Positions 1 to 9,370 are shown, numbered from the stretch's first letter. The stretch: DNA of 64,000 nt from an uncultured Lachnospiraceae bacterium (GCA_910576535.1 CAJTKK010000006.1:97967-161966), one strand, 5' to 3'. Notes: generated by a model not told the origin, from the letters alone. A program made the numbers and translations.

Positions 1-2
1 GG

Positions 3-806
3 TGTCTTGTTTCTGTGATGGGTACCGGAAATAGGAGGATGTTTATTGTTACGGTGAGTGTCAGCCTGCTGATTGTGAATTTTCTTGTACTGTATCTTTA
101 TCATTTGCTGCTGAAAGCTTTTTCCCAGAAGTACGAAAATGAAATACTGAAGCAAAAGGTGCGGATTTATGCCAACCAACTGGATATTATCCTGCAGAAT
201 GAAGATAGGGTGAAAAGGTTAAGGCATGATATGAAGCATCATATGAATGAATTGAAACTTTTAGCAATCAGGAACGGGGATACTTTCATACAGGAATATA
301 TAGACAGTATGGAGGGGTTTATCAAAAATCCGAAAGAAATTGTTTCTTCCGGGAACACAGAAATTGACAGCGTACTCAACTATATGTTGCAGAGAGCCAA
401 AGAAGAGTTGAAGGATGTGGAGGTGGATGTACGGCTCCCGTCGGATGTCAGCCATTCCTTTGACATTAATGTGATCCTTGGGAATTTGCTGGAAAATGCC
501 ATAGAGGCTGCGAAAAGGACCCAGGAAAAGCGGTTGAATGTGAAAATAAAATTAAAGCAGGGGGTTCTTAGAATAGAAATAGAGAACAGCTTTTGCAAAA
601 AATTGCCTGCAGAAAGCAATGGCAGTTTTTTTCTTCCTGAAATCACAGACAGGGGAGACACTCATTGTTATACAACAAAAGAGGATAAGGAACATCATGG
701 GATCGGGCTGATGAATGTAAAGAAAATGGTGGAAAAGTATAATGGGATTATGGAGGCGTGTACAAAAGGAAGTTTCTTTTATGTGAAATTGATTTTATAT
801 ATGTAG
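3..806 (+). CDS. GHKL sensor histidine kinase, C-terminal part (5' end outside window)
   Basis: The frame is open from the first bases of the window, so the gene probably starts upstream; a GTG at 15 and an ATG at 18 are the first possible internal starts. A membrane segment (about residues 9-33 counted from 15) is followed by a linker helix, an H-box with RLRHDMKHH (His near 71), an N-box with GNLLENAIEAA and a G-box with HGIGLMNVKKMVEKY. This is the AgrC-like GHKL/SPOB layout of membrane kinases that phosphorylate LytTR regulators. No cognate regulator is visible downstream; it may lie upstream of the window. Ligand unknown. The next gene is a short lipoprotein. Confidence 0.85.
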   Translation, partial: CLVSVMGTGNRRMFIVTVSVSLLIVNFLVLYLYHLLLKAFSQKYENEILKQKVRIYANQLDIILQNEDRVKRLRHDMKHHMNELKLLAIRNGDTFIQEYIDSMEGFIKNPKEIVSSGNTEIDSVLNYMLQRAKEELKDVEVDVRLPSDVSHSFDINVILGNLLENAIEAAKRTQEKRLNVKIKLKQGVLRIEIENSFCKKLPAESNGSFFLPEITDRGDTHCYTTKEDKEHHGIGLMNVKKMVEKYNGIMEACTKGSFFYVKLILYM

Positions 807-914
807 GATCCAATTATGACAGAACTATAGTCCAGTTTTAGCATAAAACGGCACAATTTTGTTTTTTATGTTAAGTTACAAAGGGTAGTTTTCAGAAGGG
901 ACGTGGTTTTTGTT

Positions 915-1394
915 ATGGGAAAGCTGGGAAAAAAGTTCATGACGGCGGCTGTATTATGCTTCGTCTTATTTCTGGCAGGATGCGGGGGCATGGAAGAGGG
1001 CGCACAGGCATCCTGCCCGTTTTTATGGTATGAAAAGCATGTGGAAGAGGGGAAACAATACAGCATAGTTGCGGTAACGAAAGACGAAACCTATGGATGC
1101 TATTATAAAAACCACAGGCTGACAGCGGTGTTTACGGATAAAGAGGGGATACAAACGGTAAAACGCGCCTGCCTGCCAAAACAATATGAGGTAAAAAACC
1201 TGGGCGTAGACCGGAAAGGGAATATCTATGTGCTTTGCGGAAATAGGAAAGAAGAAGGAAGGGTTCTTTGGGAAGTGGATGAAAAAGGGATACTGAAAGA
1301 AAAGGGAAGAGACATCCTACTATCCGAGGAGGAAAAGTTCATTGACATTAAAGGGGTAAAAATAGAACAGGGAGGCGGGGTTTATATCTGGTAG
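915..1394 (+). CDS. Short lipoprotein, possibly truncated
   Basis: A basic N-terminus, a hydrophobic stretch and the lipobox LAGC predict a 159-residue lipoprotein. ATG 915 is preferred over GTG 903 because the AGAAGGG at about 894-900 is too close to 903. The rest has short strand-like repeats such as GNIYVLC and GRVLWEVDEKG, reminiscent of beta-propeller blades. The protein stops abruptly after GGVYIW, about two blades in, so it may be the front part of a longer, broken gene. It follows the sensor kinase by about 110 bp and could be an accessory protein. Function not recognised. Confidence 0.55.
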   Translation: MGKLGKKFMTAAVLCFVLFLAGCGGMEEGAQASCPFLWYEKHVEEGKQYSIVAVTKDETYGCYYKNHRLTAVFTDKEGIQTVKRACLPKQYEVKNLGVDRKGNIYVLCGNRKEEGRVLWEVDEKGILKEKGRDILLSEEEKFIDIKGVKIEQGGGVYIW

Positions 1395-1601
1395 CGCAAG
1401 ATTATTGTAAGGATAAGTGGTCTATGATAGAATAAAGGAGACAGAAAAATTGAAAATTTATATATCTGCCGCACATCCTACTCACGCAGCTTCAGTTGGT
1501 CGTTTGATTCACACTGATTTGCAGAGGGAATTTGCTTGGTTTACCGAAAGCATAATTTGGAAGAAACGTGTTGGAAACGGTTTCTATATTGTGACAGAGA
1601 A

Positions 1602-1627
1602 GGAGAGATGAAACGTCTCTCTTTTTT
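1602..1627 (+). terminator. Rho-independent terminator
   Basis: A GGAGAGA/TCTCTCT stem with a 7-nt loop is followed directly by a T run. It would end transcription coming from the kinase/lipoprotein side. The stretch 1395-1601 before it shows no convincing gene. Confidence 0.6.
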
Positions 1628-1832
1628 GGCCTATGAGGAAAAAAATACACTATGCGTCTGTTTGGGGGATAGGTCTTGCATTTCAAGCAGTCCGTTTTAC
1701 GGGAGGCGGCTTTATAGGGTTCATGAAATAAAATCTTTTAAGGGATGTAGGCTTTTTTGCTGATTATCTTAGGGAATTTTACGATAATAGTTAAACTGTT
1801 ACATATTTACTATATAGGATTTGCGAATTGTG

Positions 1833-1861
1833 TAGACAGAATGCAAAAAATCGACTATAAT
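1833..1861 (+). promoter_or_regulatory. Sigma-A-type promoter for the chemotaxis receptor
   Basis: TAGACA at 1833-1838 and a perfect TATAAT at 1856-1861 are separated by 17 bp. The predicted start near 1868 leaves a leader of about 265 nt before the receptor gene. Confidence 0.7.
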
Positions 1862-1955
1862 CGTATATATCTGAATTAAAAAATATTTTTAATGAAATAT
1901 GTGAATACAGAACCAAACCGCGGATGGCCGCCGGTAATATAGAACGAGGAGGGGT

Positions 1956-2138
1956 ATGTTGAAAGAAAGAGAGAAATACGGCTGCAATTTAACCAGGGCG
2001 CCGGCAGGGTACAGCCTTAATGAATGTGTCTGTATAAAGGATATTAAGAAAAATAAAAGGCAGGCAGGGCATAAAAACATACGGGTATTTTATCGGAAAA
2101 TATGTCTGGCCGGGCGAAAGGAATGTGAATTAATATGA
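1956..2138 (+). CDS. Possible 60-residue leader ORF upstream of the chemotaxis receptor
   Basis: The frame starts at ATG 1956 or TTG 1959, just behind GAGGAGGGG. The spacing is poor for 1956 but about 6 nt for TTG 1959. It encodes a basic, cysteine-containing peptide and ends in an ATGA overlap with the receptor start at 2135. The receptor's own ribosome binding site is weak (AAAGGA about 12 nt upstream), so translational coupling from this ORF is plausible. I recognise no family. It could instead be untranslated leader RNA. Confidence 0.35.
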   Translation: MLKEREKYGCNLTRAPAGYSLNECVCIKDIKKNKRQAGHKNIRVFYRKICLAGRKECELI

Positions 2139-3901
2139 AAAATCTGAAAATTGGTAAAAAACTGTTAATAACATTTATGTTGATTATTATTTTATTCTGC
2201 TCTACGGTTGCTATTGCAATTATGGGATTAAATGAGAATGCGGATAAATATTCGGAATTTTACAATGTGGGATACCAGGTAACCAACCGGGTAATGGATA
2301 TGCGCCGCGGACTGCAGATTATCGTGAAAGATCTTTCATTTGTTACGATTGAGCATGATGACAGCAAGGTACAATCTTACCTGGAAGATATGGATAAAGA
2401 GATGGTTCTGATGGAAGAGAATGCAACCTGGCTGTTCCAGAATTTTGAAGGCGATACGGCATTGCTGGAAGCATTCAAGATAAGCATGACAGAAGCCGTG
2501 GAAATGCAGGAAGCAGTCGTTGAATTGTCTCATACGGATATGCCGGCGGCTCAGACGATGCTGCTGAACGAGTATCAGCCGATGGTGGAAGAAGCGGTGA
2601 ATACTCTTATAAAGATCAGTAATTCTGCGTCAGACAGCGCACAGACAGACTATGAAGAAACAGTTGCCATGCAGGAAATGCTGGTGGTGGCACAGGTTAG
2701 CATGGCAGGCGGCGCACTTTTGATTACTTTGATACTTTCTACATATCTGACAAGGGGGATCGTACGTCCGGTCCGTGAACTGGAAACAGCAGCCAGCAAG
2801 ATTGTAAAAGGTGATTTTGATATTAATATTGCTTATAAATCCAAGGATGAACTGGGCAGTTTGGCAGAGGCATTCAGGGAGATGGCTGTTATTCTGGGAG
2901 ATGTGATTGAGGATGCTTCCCGGTTGTTAGAAGAAATGGCAAACGGTAATTTCGATGTACGTACACAGGCAGAAGAAAGTTACGTAGGAAAATGCCAGAA
3001 CCTGTTGTCATCCATCCGTGAGCTGAACCGTGATTTGAGTTCTACAATGGGCCAGATTAACAGGAGCGCGGACCAGGTGGCTTCAGGGGCTGGTCAGGTA
3101 TCCTGCGGCGCCCAGGCTCTTGCGCAGGGGGCAACGGAACAGGCGGCGGCTGTAGAAGAGCTGGCAGCAACCATTACGGGCATTTCAAAACAGGTAAAAG
3201 AAACAGCGGAGAATGCAAGAAATGCAAGGAACCAGTCGAATATGGCCGGCGATGAAGTGGAAGAATGCAATAGGCAGATGCGCGATATGATGGCGGCAAT
3301 GGAAGAGATTACCCGTACGTCAGATGAAATCGGTAAGATTATCAAGACAATTGAGGATATTTCCTTCCAGACCAATATACTGGCATTGAACGCAGCAGTA
3401 GAGGCAGCCCGTGCAGGCGAAGCAGGCAAAGGGTTTGCTGTAGTTGCGGAAGAAGTGCGCAGCCTTGCAAATAAGAGTACCGTAGCTTCTAATGATACGG
3501 CGGTATTGATTGAAAGCTCTATTGCAGCAGTTTCGCGCGGTAAAGAGATTGCAGGCGAGACGGCCAGCTCTTTATCCAGGGTGGTGGATGAGGTACGTAC
3601 CGCTGCTTCTACGGTAGATAAGATTGCAGATGCGGCTGAGGAACAGGCGGGCGCTGTAGAGCAGGTTACGGTAGGCGTGGATCAGATTTCCAGTGTTGTA
3701 CAGACCAATTCCGCGACTTCAGAGCAGAGTGCGGCAGCCAGTGCAGAACTTTCTAATCAGGCAGAAGTCCTCAAAGGCCTTGTTGCCAAGTTTAAGCTCC
3801 GTGCAGAGTATGCGACAGGCAGCGCGCCGGTGATACAGCCTGTTTACAGCAGCGCACCGGAACCAATGGAAGTTTTGGATATTGATTTAGGCAAATATTA
3901 A
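2135..3901 (+). CDS. Methyl-accepting chemotaxis protein
   Basis: A 588-residue chemoreceptor of standard design. TM1 is at about residues 9-30, followed by an extracytoplasmic helical sensor (four-helix-bundle type, about 31-185), TM2 (about 188-208), a HAMP domain (RPVRELETAASKI...) and a long cytoplasmic coiled coil. The conserved hairpin tip carries FQTNILALNAAVEAARAGE and GKGFAVVAEEVRSLA, the surface that contacts CheA and CheW. Gln/Glu-rich helices flank it as likely methylation sites. No CheBR-binding pentapeptide is obvious at the C-terminus. No chemotaxis or flagellar genes are nearby, so it is an orphan receptor expressed from its own promoter. Ligand unknown. Confidence 0.93.
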   Translation: MKNLKIGKKLLITFMLIIILFCSTVAIAIMGLNENADKYSEFYNVGYQVTNRVMDMRRGLQIIVKDLSFVTIEHDDSKVQSYLEDMDKEMVLMEENATWLFQNFEGDTALLEAFKISMTEAVEMQEAVVELSHTDMPAAQTMLLNEYQPMVEEAVNTLIKISNSASDSAQTDYEETVAMQEMLVVAQVSMAGGALLITLILSTYLTRGIVRPVRELETAASKIVKGDFDINIAYKSKDELGSLAEAFREMAVILGDVIEDASRLLEEMANGNFDVRTQAEESYVGKCQNLLSSIRELNRDLSSTMGQINRSADQVASGAGQVSCGAQALAQGATEQAAAVEELAATITGISKQVKETAENARNARNQSNMAGDEVEECNRQMRDMMAAMEEITRTSDEIGKIIKTIEDISFQTNILALNAAVEAARAGEAGKGFAVVAEEVRSLANKSTVASNDTAVLIESSIAAVSRGKEIAGETASSLSRVVDEVRTAASTVDKIADAAEEQAGAVEQVTVGVDQISSVVQTNSATSEQSAAASAELSNQAEVLKGLVAKFKLRAEYATGSAPVIQPVYSSAPEPMEVLDIDLGKY

Positions 3902-3913
3902 AATGGATAAATG

Positions 3914-3945
3914 AAAAGCTGGGATAAAAATATCCCAGCTTTTTT
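3914..3945 (+). terminator. Terminator after the chemotaxis receptor
   Basis: A perfect AAAAGCTGGGATA/TATCCCAGCTTTT stem with a 4-nt A loop ends in a T run 13 bp after the receptor stop. A-rich sequence on the other side may let it also serve the convergent permease gene. Confidence 0.92.
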
Positions 3946-3974
3946 GCATGATATGGAATGTAATCCTGGTAAGT

Positions 3975-6086
3975 TCAGATATGGAGCAGCTTTTTCACGG
4001 TATTCATTGTCATACGGTATACGGCATAATCAATCAGCCCGATTATGATTAAAATGGCAAAACATATAAGGAGTACAATGGTTTCATAAGAAGTTATTCT
4101 TCCGTCATTTGCATATAGGATGAGCAGAAATAAAGAGTACATGCCGGCCATACCGGTGACGGCGGGGGTTTTAAATATATGGCTGCATTGCTTTTGCACC
4201 TCTTGGGAGAGAAAAGAGGGGGGCGCCCCTAGCTTTTTCAGGCTGTCAAACAGATACTGGTTGTTTAGCGCAATTGTCTGGCAGCGGGTATGGCTTATCA
4301 CAAGAGCTGCCATAAGGCAGACCATAAAAATAAAAAGAAACATCAGATAAAGAACCCCCATGGTGCGGAGATAATCGTTGGTTAATAAAATACGGAAGCT
4401 GGGGCTGTATGCCCATAACTGCCGGAAAGATAAAGAATCCGGGTTGTCGTAGCTGATTTTAAACTCTTCCCCCATTTCAGTATCCATCCAATAAGTTTCA
4501 CCGGCTTCATTGAGCATAATTTTGTTTACTCTGTTGTAAAATGAAACATGTTCGCAGCTTGAATCAAATGAGGAAACAAATAAGCGGTAGAGGGCATTGG
4601 CGAATTCATAGGAGTCATTTTCTTCCACATTAAAGCGGACAATGTTGCCTTTCCATTGACTGGTCAATCCATCCTCCATTGTTTGATAATCCGCAGAGTC
4701 GATGACATAATATCCGATGCTGTCGGAGAGCAGGTCATAATGTAAATACCCGGCGAATCTGGTAGCGATCTGTTTCCGTGTAATCATGTTCGTCAGATCT
4801 TTGGCGCTTTCGTTGGCATAAAAGTTCGTTTCTTCTTCATTGGTAATGAACATATATGTTCCGGGCGTAACGTCAACCGCCTCTCCGGTTAATGCCAGAT
4901 AGGATTCTTCAGAAAGTATTTTCGCTTCCCCTTGAACCGGCACATATTCCGTGCGGTAATGATTATTGTCTTCCAAAATAGAGGTGTATTGTCCAATTCC
5001 CAGGGAAATGTATTCACATTCTTCCCAGTCCTTTAAAGAAATGCCGTATTGTCCTGCCAGTTCCCTGACCGTCTTTTCTTCCGGGCCTTTCTGGTCTGCC
5101 CGGTATTGGTAGAAATAGTCATAAGGATATTTGGTATATTCAAGGTAAGCCGGAATGCCTGCTGCAGGATAAAAGATGGCAAAGGCAGCCCCCGCAATCA
5201 GGAGGGCAATTATGATCAGGCTGTTGACGGTCTGCTTTGCCTGGAATTTCATGATGCCCCTAAAAATCATATTTTTGTAAGGATTTTTGCGGCAATTTTT
5301 CCAGCCATGAGTTACTGCATGAAGCATTGTCATATAAAGTCCTGCAAATATGGGCAAATAAAGCAGGCCTAGCCAAGACGGGGCATAGCTTTGAAAGAGC
5401 GCCTCCCATACTCTGGGGGAAAAATATCCGGTAACGGCGCTTGCCAGAATGATGAAGAAACCTATAGGGCCGCACCGCTTGCCTAATTCTTTTACTGGTT
5501 CGTTGATATGTTCTTCGTAGATGGTTTCCATCATATTGGTTCTTCTTAGGTAACGCCAGGAGCTAAGACAGGCAAACCCAACAGTGAACAGGAAAAATGA
5601 CAAGGAAACGGACAGGCAGCGGAAATCGAAAACAAGATCCGTTTCCCTGCTGTCTATCAAGGTAAGCCGGAACAGGCTCCAGATTCCCCGTACAAAGGGA
5701 AAGCCGGCGAGGATGCCTGATGCCGCAGACAGGCTGCTTAGAAGAAAAATTTCGCAAAACAGCCCGGGAAGCAGGCGGTTTTTGGATGCCCCCAGGGCCA
5801 TCAGGATGCCTAATTGCTTGGATTTGCGCCGGAAGAAGAGGTTTGCTGCATAGATGGTAAAAACTACGCATCCTAACAGTGTCATGACGAAAATGGCATA
5901 CATCTGTTTCCGGCTGTCGCCCCCTATAGGAAACACAGTCTGTACCGGGGCAGAAAACATCAGCGCGGAGTAGGCGGATATAATCATCAATGCAATAAAG
6001 TTGCAGAATAAATATAGCCGTGAATGTTTTCTGTCTGCTTGCCGCAGTTTTTTTTCCAATTGTCTCATATGATATACTTGTGTCAT
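3975..6086 (-). CDS. ABC transporter permease, FtsX-like (BceB/VraG type)
   Basis: A 703-residue integral membrane protein. The N-terminal half has four or so helices including the FtsX signature region KQLGILMALGASKNRLL. A large extracytoplasmic domain of roughly 220 residues (about 315-545) follows, then a C-terminal block of helices with a second LKKLGAPPSFL motif. A large external loop between FtsX-like helices is the architecture of BceB-type permeases, which act with a paired ATPase in cell-envelope peptide sensing or resistance. The start lies about 30 bp downstream of the ATPase stop on the same strand, forming an operon with it. The divergent two-component system probably controls it. 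Substrate unknown. Confidence 0.85.
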   Translation of the reverse strand: MTQVYHMRQLEKKLRQADRKHSRLYLFCNFIALMIISAYSALMFSAPVQTVFPIGGDSRKQMYAIFVMTLLGCVVFTIYAANLFFRRKSKQLGILMALGASKNRLLPGLFCEIFLLSSLSAASGILAGFPFVRGIWSLFRLTLIDSRETDLVFDFRCLSVSLSFFLFTVGFACLSSWRYLRRTNMMETIYEEHINEPVKELGKRCGPIGFFIILASAVTGYFSPRVWEALFQSYAPSWLGLLYLPIFAGLYMTMLHAVTHGWKNCRKNPYKNMIFRGIMKFQAKQTVNSLIIIALLIAGAAFAIFYPAAGIPAYLEYTKYPYDYFYQYRADQKGPEEKTVRELAGQYGISLKDWEECEYISLGIGQYTSILEDNNHYRTEYVPVQGEAKILSEESYLALTGEAVDVTPGTYMFITNEEETNFYANESAKDLTNMITRKQIATRFAGYLHYDLLSDSIGYYVIDSADYQTMEDGLTSQWKGNIVRFNVEENDSYEFANALYRLFVSSFDSSCEHVSFYNRVNKIMLNEAGETYWMDTEMGEEFKISYDNPDSLSFRQLWAYSPSFRILLTNDYLRTMGVLYLMFLFIFMVCLMAALVISHTRCQTIALNNQYLFDSLKKLGAPPSFLSQEVQKQCSHIFKTPAVTGMAGMYSLFLLILYANDGRITSYETIVLLICFAILIIIGLIDYAVYRMTMNTVKKLLHI

Positions 6087-6116
6087 AGAATACCTCCTAT
6101 AGATGAAAAATATGCT

Positions 6117-6863
6117 TTATATACTCATTTGCTTGATTGCCGCCAGCAGTTCATTCTGGAATTGGCTGCGGCTTGCCTTTTTTTCCATTTGGCGGTATAT
6201 CGAGCCGTCTTTTAACAGAATAACGCGGTCGCAGAAGGAGGCTGCAAAACTGTCATGGGTGACCATAAAAATGGTTTCACCCATTTGCTCCCTGGCTTTT
6301 ACAAAAGCTCCGATAACTTTACAGCCTGATTTGGAGTCCAGATTGCCGGTCGGTTCGTCTGCAAGGATGATAAGAGGCCGGTTGATCATGCTGCGGGCTA
6401 CGGCGGCTCTTTGCTTTTCCCCGCCGGATATCTGTGCCGGATATTTATCCATGATGTGGCCTATGCCGAACATTTCGGCAAGCTGGTTGGCAAGCTGGCC
6501 GGCTTCTTCTAAGGCCTTGCCCTGCACAATCCGGGGAACTAGTATGTTTTCCCGGATTGTCAGCCCGTCTAAAAGCATAAAGTCCTGGAAGACAAAACCT
6601 ATTTTGATATTCCTGATTTGCGCCAATGCATCTTCTTTCAGATCCGTAAGACTGGCGCCGTCCAGCAGGATACTCCCTTTGTCAAAAGGAATATAGCAGG
6701 AAATACAGTTTAAAAGAGTTGTTTTGCCGGATCCGGATGGCCCCATAACAGCAACAAATTCACCTTGAGCCACATGAAAATCAATACCGTTCAGCGCTTG
6801 GCATTTCCATGATTCTTGCCCCTTTTGCGAGTAAGATTTGTAAAGGTTTTTTACATATAGCAT
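6117..6863 (-). CDS. ABC transporter ATP-binding protein (BceA/MacB-like)
   Basis: A 248-residue nucleotide-binding subunit with Walker A GPSGSGKT (residues 41-48), a Q-loop near FVFQDFMLL, the signature ISGGEKQRAAVARSM, Walker B LIILADEPTGNLDS and the switch His in MVTHD. The NLDSKSG extension after Walker B is typical of the LolD/MacB/BceA group that pairs with FtsX-like permeases. It is first in a two-gene operon with the permease (gap about 30 bp), preceded by AAGGAAAA as ribosome binding site. The upstream 255 bp are shared with a divergent LytTR regulator. Confidence 0.93.
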   Translation of the reverse strand: MLYVKNLYKSYSQKGQESWKCQALNGIDFHVAQGEFVAVMGPSGSGKTTLLNCISCYIPFDKGSILLDGASLTDLKEDALAQIRNIKIGFVFQDFMLLDGLTIRENILVPRIVQGKALEEAGQLANQLAEMFGIGHIMDKYPAQISGGEKQRAAVARSMINRPLIILADEPTGNLDSKSGCKVIGAFVKAREQMGETIFMVTHDSFAASFCDRVILLKDGSIYRQMEKKASRSQFQNELLAAIKQMSI

Positions 6864-6950
6864 AATAATGTTTTCCTTTCTTTTTTAAGAGTAATGTTTC
6901 TGCCGCCTATTATGAAAATATCACAAAAAAGGAGGATCATCTGCGGGGAG

Positions 6951-7034
6951 GTAAAGACTGGCGCTTCTGGCGTAAAGTTTACATGGGCGCTGCAAAAAAT
7001 GTAAAAACCGGGCAGTCCGGATGTAAAGTTTGGC
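6951..7034. promoter_or_regulatory. Four direct repeats, candidate LytTR regulator sites
   Basis: GTAAAG-type units begin at 6951, 6972, 7001 and 7023 (read on the minus strand as CTTTAC preceded by A/T-rich or GT bases). Within each pair the spacing is 21-22 bp, two helical turns, as is usual for paired half-sites of LytTR response regulators. They lie between the divergent ABC operon and a LytTR regulator gene, so this regulator is the obvious candidate to bind them. The assignment is inference from spacing and position. Confidence 0.55.
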
Positions 7035-7145
7035 ATAAGGGAAGAATAGAAGCAGCGGAAATAGGAGGAAAATAGACGGCATATATGCTATGCTAATAAA
7101 ATAAGATAAAAAACGAAAATGTATGGAAAGAAAGGCGGAAGAAAT

Positions 7146-7859
7146 ATGCTGCGTATTGCATTATGCGACGATGAAGCGGAAGCCAGGGATGCATTGCGGT
7201 TTCAATTGGAGAAAATGCTGATAGAGGAATCAGAAGAAATTGTCTATGAATTTTCTTCAGGGGTAAATGCCGTATCATGGTTTGAAAAGCATCCGGGTGA
7301 AATAGATTTGCTTTTTTTGGATGTGGAAATGAAGGGATTGAACGGGATGGAAACGGCAGAGAGGATCAGGGAAATGGACGATAATCTTTTGATTGTGTTT
7401 ATAACCGGATATGATGACTATGTTTTTGACGGCTATAGGGTTGGCGCTTTGGACTATTTGCTAAAGCCTGTTTCCGCGGAAAAACTGTATGGGCTGCTTG
7501 GGCGGGTGCGCAAGAAGGCTGCCCAGGAAGAGGCACAGAGTTTTACCGTGAAAAATATAGACGGGACATGGCGTTTCCGCTTGTCAGATATTTTGTATTT
7601 TTACTCGGACAAGCGGAGGGTTTTCCTTGTTGCAAAGAAAGGGGAATATCCTTTTTATGCCAGGCTGGATGATATCGGGAAGCGGCTTGAACCTTATTTT
7701 GTGAGGATCCATCAACGTTATCTTGTCAATCCTGAAAATGTGGATTATTTGAATGGGGAGTCCGTTACGCTGGGGGATGTCAGGCTGCCATGCAGCAGAA
7801 AATATAAAGAAACGGCTATGAGGAAAATTGCCAGAGCCATGATGGAGGGAGTTCTTTAA
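7146..7859 (+). CDS. LytTR-family response regulator
   Basis: A 237-residue regulator. The receiver domain has the acidic pair CDDE near the N-terminus, the phosphoacceptor Asp in LLFLDVEMKGLNG, and the conserved Lys in DYLLKPVS. The C-terminal LytTR DNA-binding domain (about 135-235) contains FYSDKRRVFLV and RIHQRYLVNPENVDYL. ATG 7146 is chosen because AGGCGGA lies about 8 nt upstream; an in-frame start at 7119 lacks a ribosome binding site. The stop overlaps the kinase start (TAATG), so the two are translationally coupled. Likely target: the divergent ABC transporter operon. Confidence 0.9.
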   Translation: MLRIALCDDEAEARDALRFQLEKMLIEESEEIVYEFSSGVNAVSWFEKHPGEIDLLFLDVEMKGLNGMETAERIREMDDNLLIVFITGYDDYVFDGYRVGALDYLLKPVSAEKLYGLLGRVRKKAAQEEAQSFTVKNIDGTWRFRLSDILYFYSDKRRVFLVAKKGEYPFYARLDDIGKRLEPYFVRIHQRYLVNPENVDYLNGESVTLGDVRLPCSRKYKETAMRKIARAMMEGVL

Positions 7860-9187
7860 TGACTGTTTTTCTTTTTTTGTGTTTTTGGTGTATTGCCAGC
7901 GTCTGGAATGCATGGCTGATTATGAAGACGATGGAATTTTTAATAGAGGTTTCTAAAAGGCGTACCATGCGGCTTCTTATGCTGGCCGCTTGTTTTGCGC
8001 TGGCTAAAACAGTGATTTTTGTGGGGGATCCAGTCAATATTGTATGCGCTACTTCCTTTTTCCTGTTTGCTGTCAAGGTATCCTGCGGGGGAGGGCTGTG
8101 GAAAAAAGCGGCAATCGGGTTAATGTATACCAGCGTTTTTTTTGCTTTTAATGCGATCAGGGATAATTACATAATATACGATATACGTCTGCTTGACAGG
8201 CAGCCAATGTTATGTCTGACTTTAACGGCGGCAATCAGCCTTTTGTTTGCGGTTTTCTTGTATGTATGCATACGGAAATACGCGCCGGATGAAGATTATG
8301 AGCTTTCGGACAGTATGTGGAAACTGTTAATTCTGCTTGAGGCAACGCCATTTAGTATCGTATTCAGTATTGTAATTTTATTTCATAGATATGAAATGGA
8401 AAATAATTGGATTACAACTACTTATGAATACGCGGTCATTCTTATATTTGCTTTTTTATCATTTATCAGCCTATTCTGGTGTGTATTGGTTTTGGCAAAG
8501 CAGCAGAAACTGGAACATCAGAGTATGCTTGCGGAAATCAATGGGAAATATTATGAATCTTTGGAACAGCAGCATTTTGAAATGCGCCGGTTCCGGCATG
8601 ATTTTGCCAATCACATACAGGTATTGTCTGTCCTTTTGCCGGAACAAAGGGATGAGTATATCAGAAATTTAGCAAAAAACATTGCGGTAGCCCAGCCCCT
8701 TCCCTACTGTAAAGATACGACTGTCAATGCAGTGCTGTCTGTAAAGAAAAATATGATGGAATATCATGGGATACACATGGAAGCGGCGGTGGATATTCAG
8801 GAGGAACTTCCTTTTGATAAGACGGATATCTGCGCTTTATATGCCAATGCCTTGGATAATGCGATGGAAGCCTGCATGAAGCTTGAAGAGGAATGCACGG
8901 TGATGCTTATAAGCAAAGCCCGTAAGGGGCTGTTTTGTTTAGAAGTCCGTAATCCGGCTGCGGGGGAAGATCCGGAGGCTCTTTTTTCCTTGTCTGGAAA
9001 ACGGAAGTCCGGGCATATGCCCCCAACGTCTAAAATAGATAAGGGCAATCATGGCCTTGGGTTAAAAAGTATAAAAGAAATCGTAGAAAGATATGGGGGA
9101 GGGATGGAATTAAAAACGGAAGGCGGCATTTTTAATTTGTTTTTATATCTTCCCCTTTCTGGCCAATCACGGGAAAATCCGGTATGA
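7859..9187 (+). CDS. GHKL sensor histidine kinase (AgrC-like)
   Basis: A 442-residue kinase. The first about 210 residues form roughly six membrane helices, followed by a linker helix and the H-box RRFRHDFANHIQVL, in which His is the predicted phosphorylation site. The catalytic domain has an N-box LYANALDNAMEAC and a G-box HGLGLKSIKEIVERYGG. The start overlaps the stop of the LytTR regulator by one base, giving a cognate pair. With the divergent BceAB-like transporter this resembles an envelope-stress or peptide-sensing module, although BceAB systems usually use an OmpR-type regulator with a short kinase. Signal unknown. Confidence 0.9.
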   Translation: MTVFLFLCFWCIASVWNAWLIMKTMEFLIEVSKRRTMRLLMLAACFALAKTVIFVGDPVNIVCATSFFLFAVKVSCGGGLWKKAAIGLMYTSVFFAFNAIRDNYIIYDIRLLDRQPMLCLTLTAAISLLFAVFLYVCIRKYAPDEDYELSDSMWKLLILLEATPFSIVFSIVILFHRYEMENNWITTTYEYAVILIFAFLSFISLFWCVLVLAKQQKLEHQSMLAEINGKYYESLEQQHFEMRRFRHDFANHIQVLSVLLPEQRDEYIRNLAKNIAVAQPLPYCKDTTVNAVLSVKKNMMEYHGIHMEAAVDIQEELPFDKTDICALYANALDNAMEACMKLEEECTVMLISKARKGLFCLEVRNPAAGEDPEALFSLSGKRKSGHMPPTSKIDKGNHGLGLKSIKEIVERYGGGMELKTEGGIFNLFLYLPLSGQSRENPV

Positions 9188-9370
9188 AGCTATGCTTCAG
9201 GAAATGAAAGCGGTTTGGAGGTTTATGGGGCAATTACCGGATATCGGTTATGTCAAGGCAGAGGTATGGGGATTCCGCATAGGACGGTTAGTTGACGGGG
9301 CTGAGTCATTGGGGTTAGAACAGTGAAGAGAACAGAGACAAGAGGAAAGAGCCGGGAGGAGGAAGAGGCA

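Noticed and set aside
1417..1763. Two overlapping short reading frames after the lipoprotein gene
   Set aside because: No ribosome binding site, no recognisable sequence, and the first ends inside a terminator hairpin; best read as chance frames or debris of a longer lipoprotein gene.
1868..2134. Cyclic di-GMP riboswitch upstream of the chemotaxis receptor
   Set aside because: The long leader suggested it, but the conserved blocks of the class I element (GCAAACC and the GACGCAAAGCC-type segment) are not present and no convincing class II pseudoknot was found.
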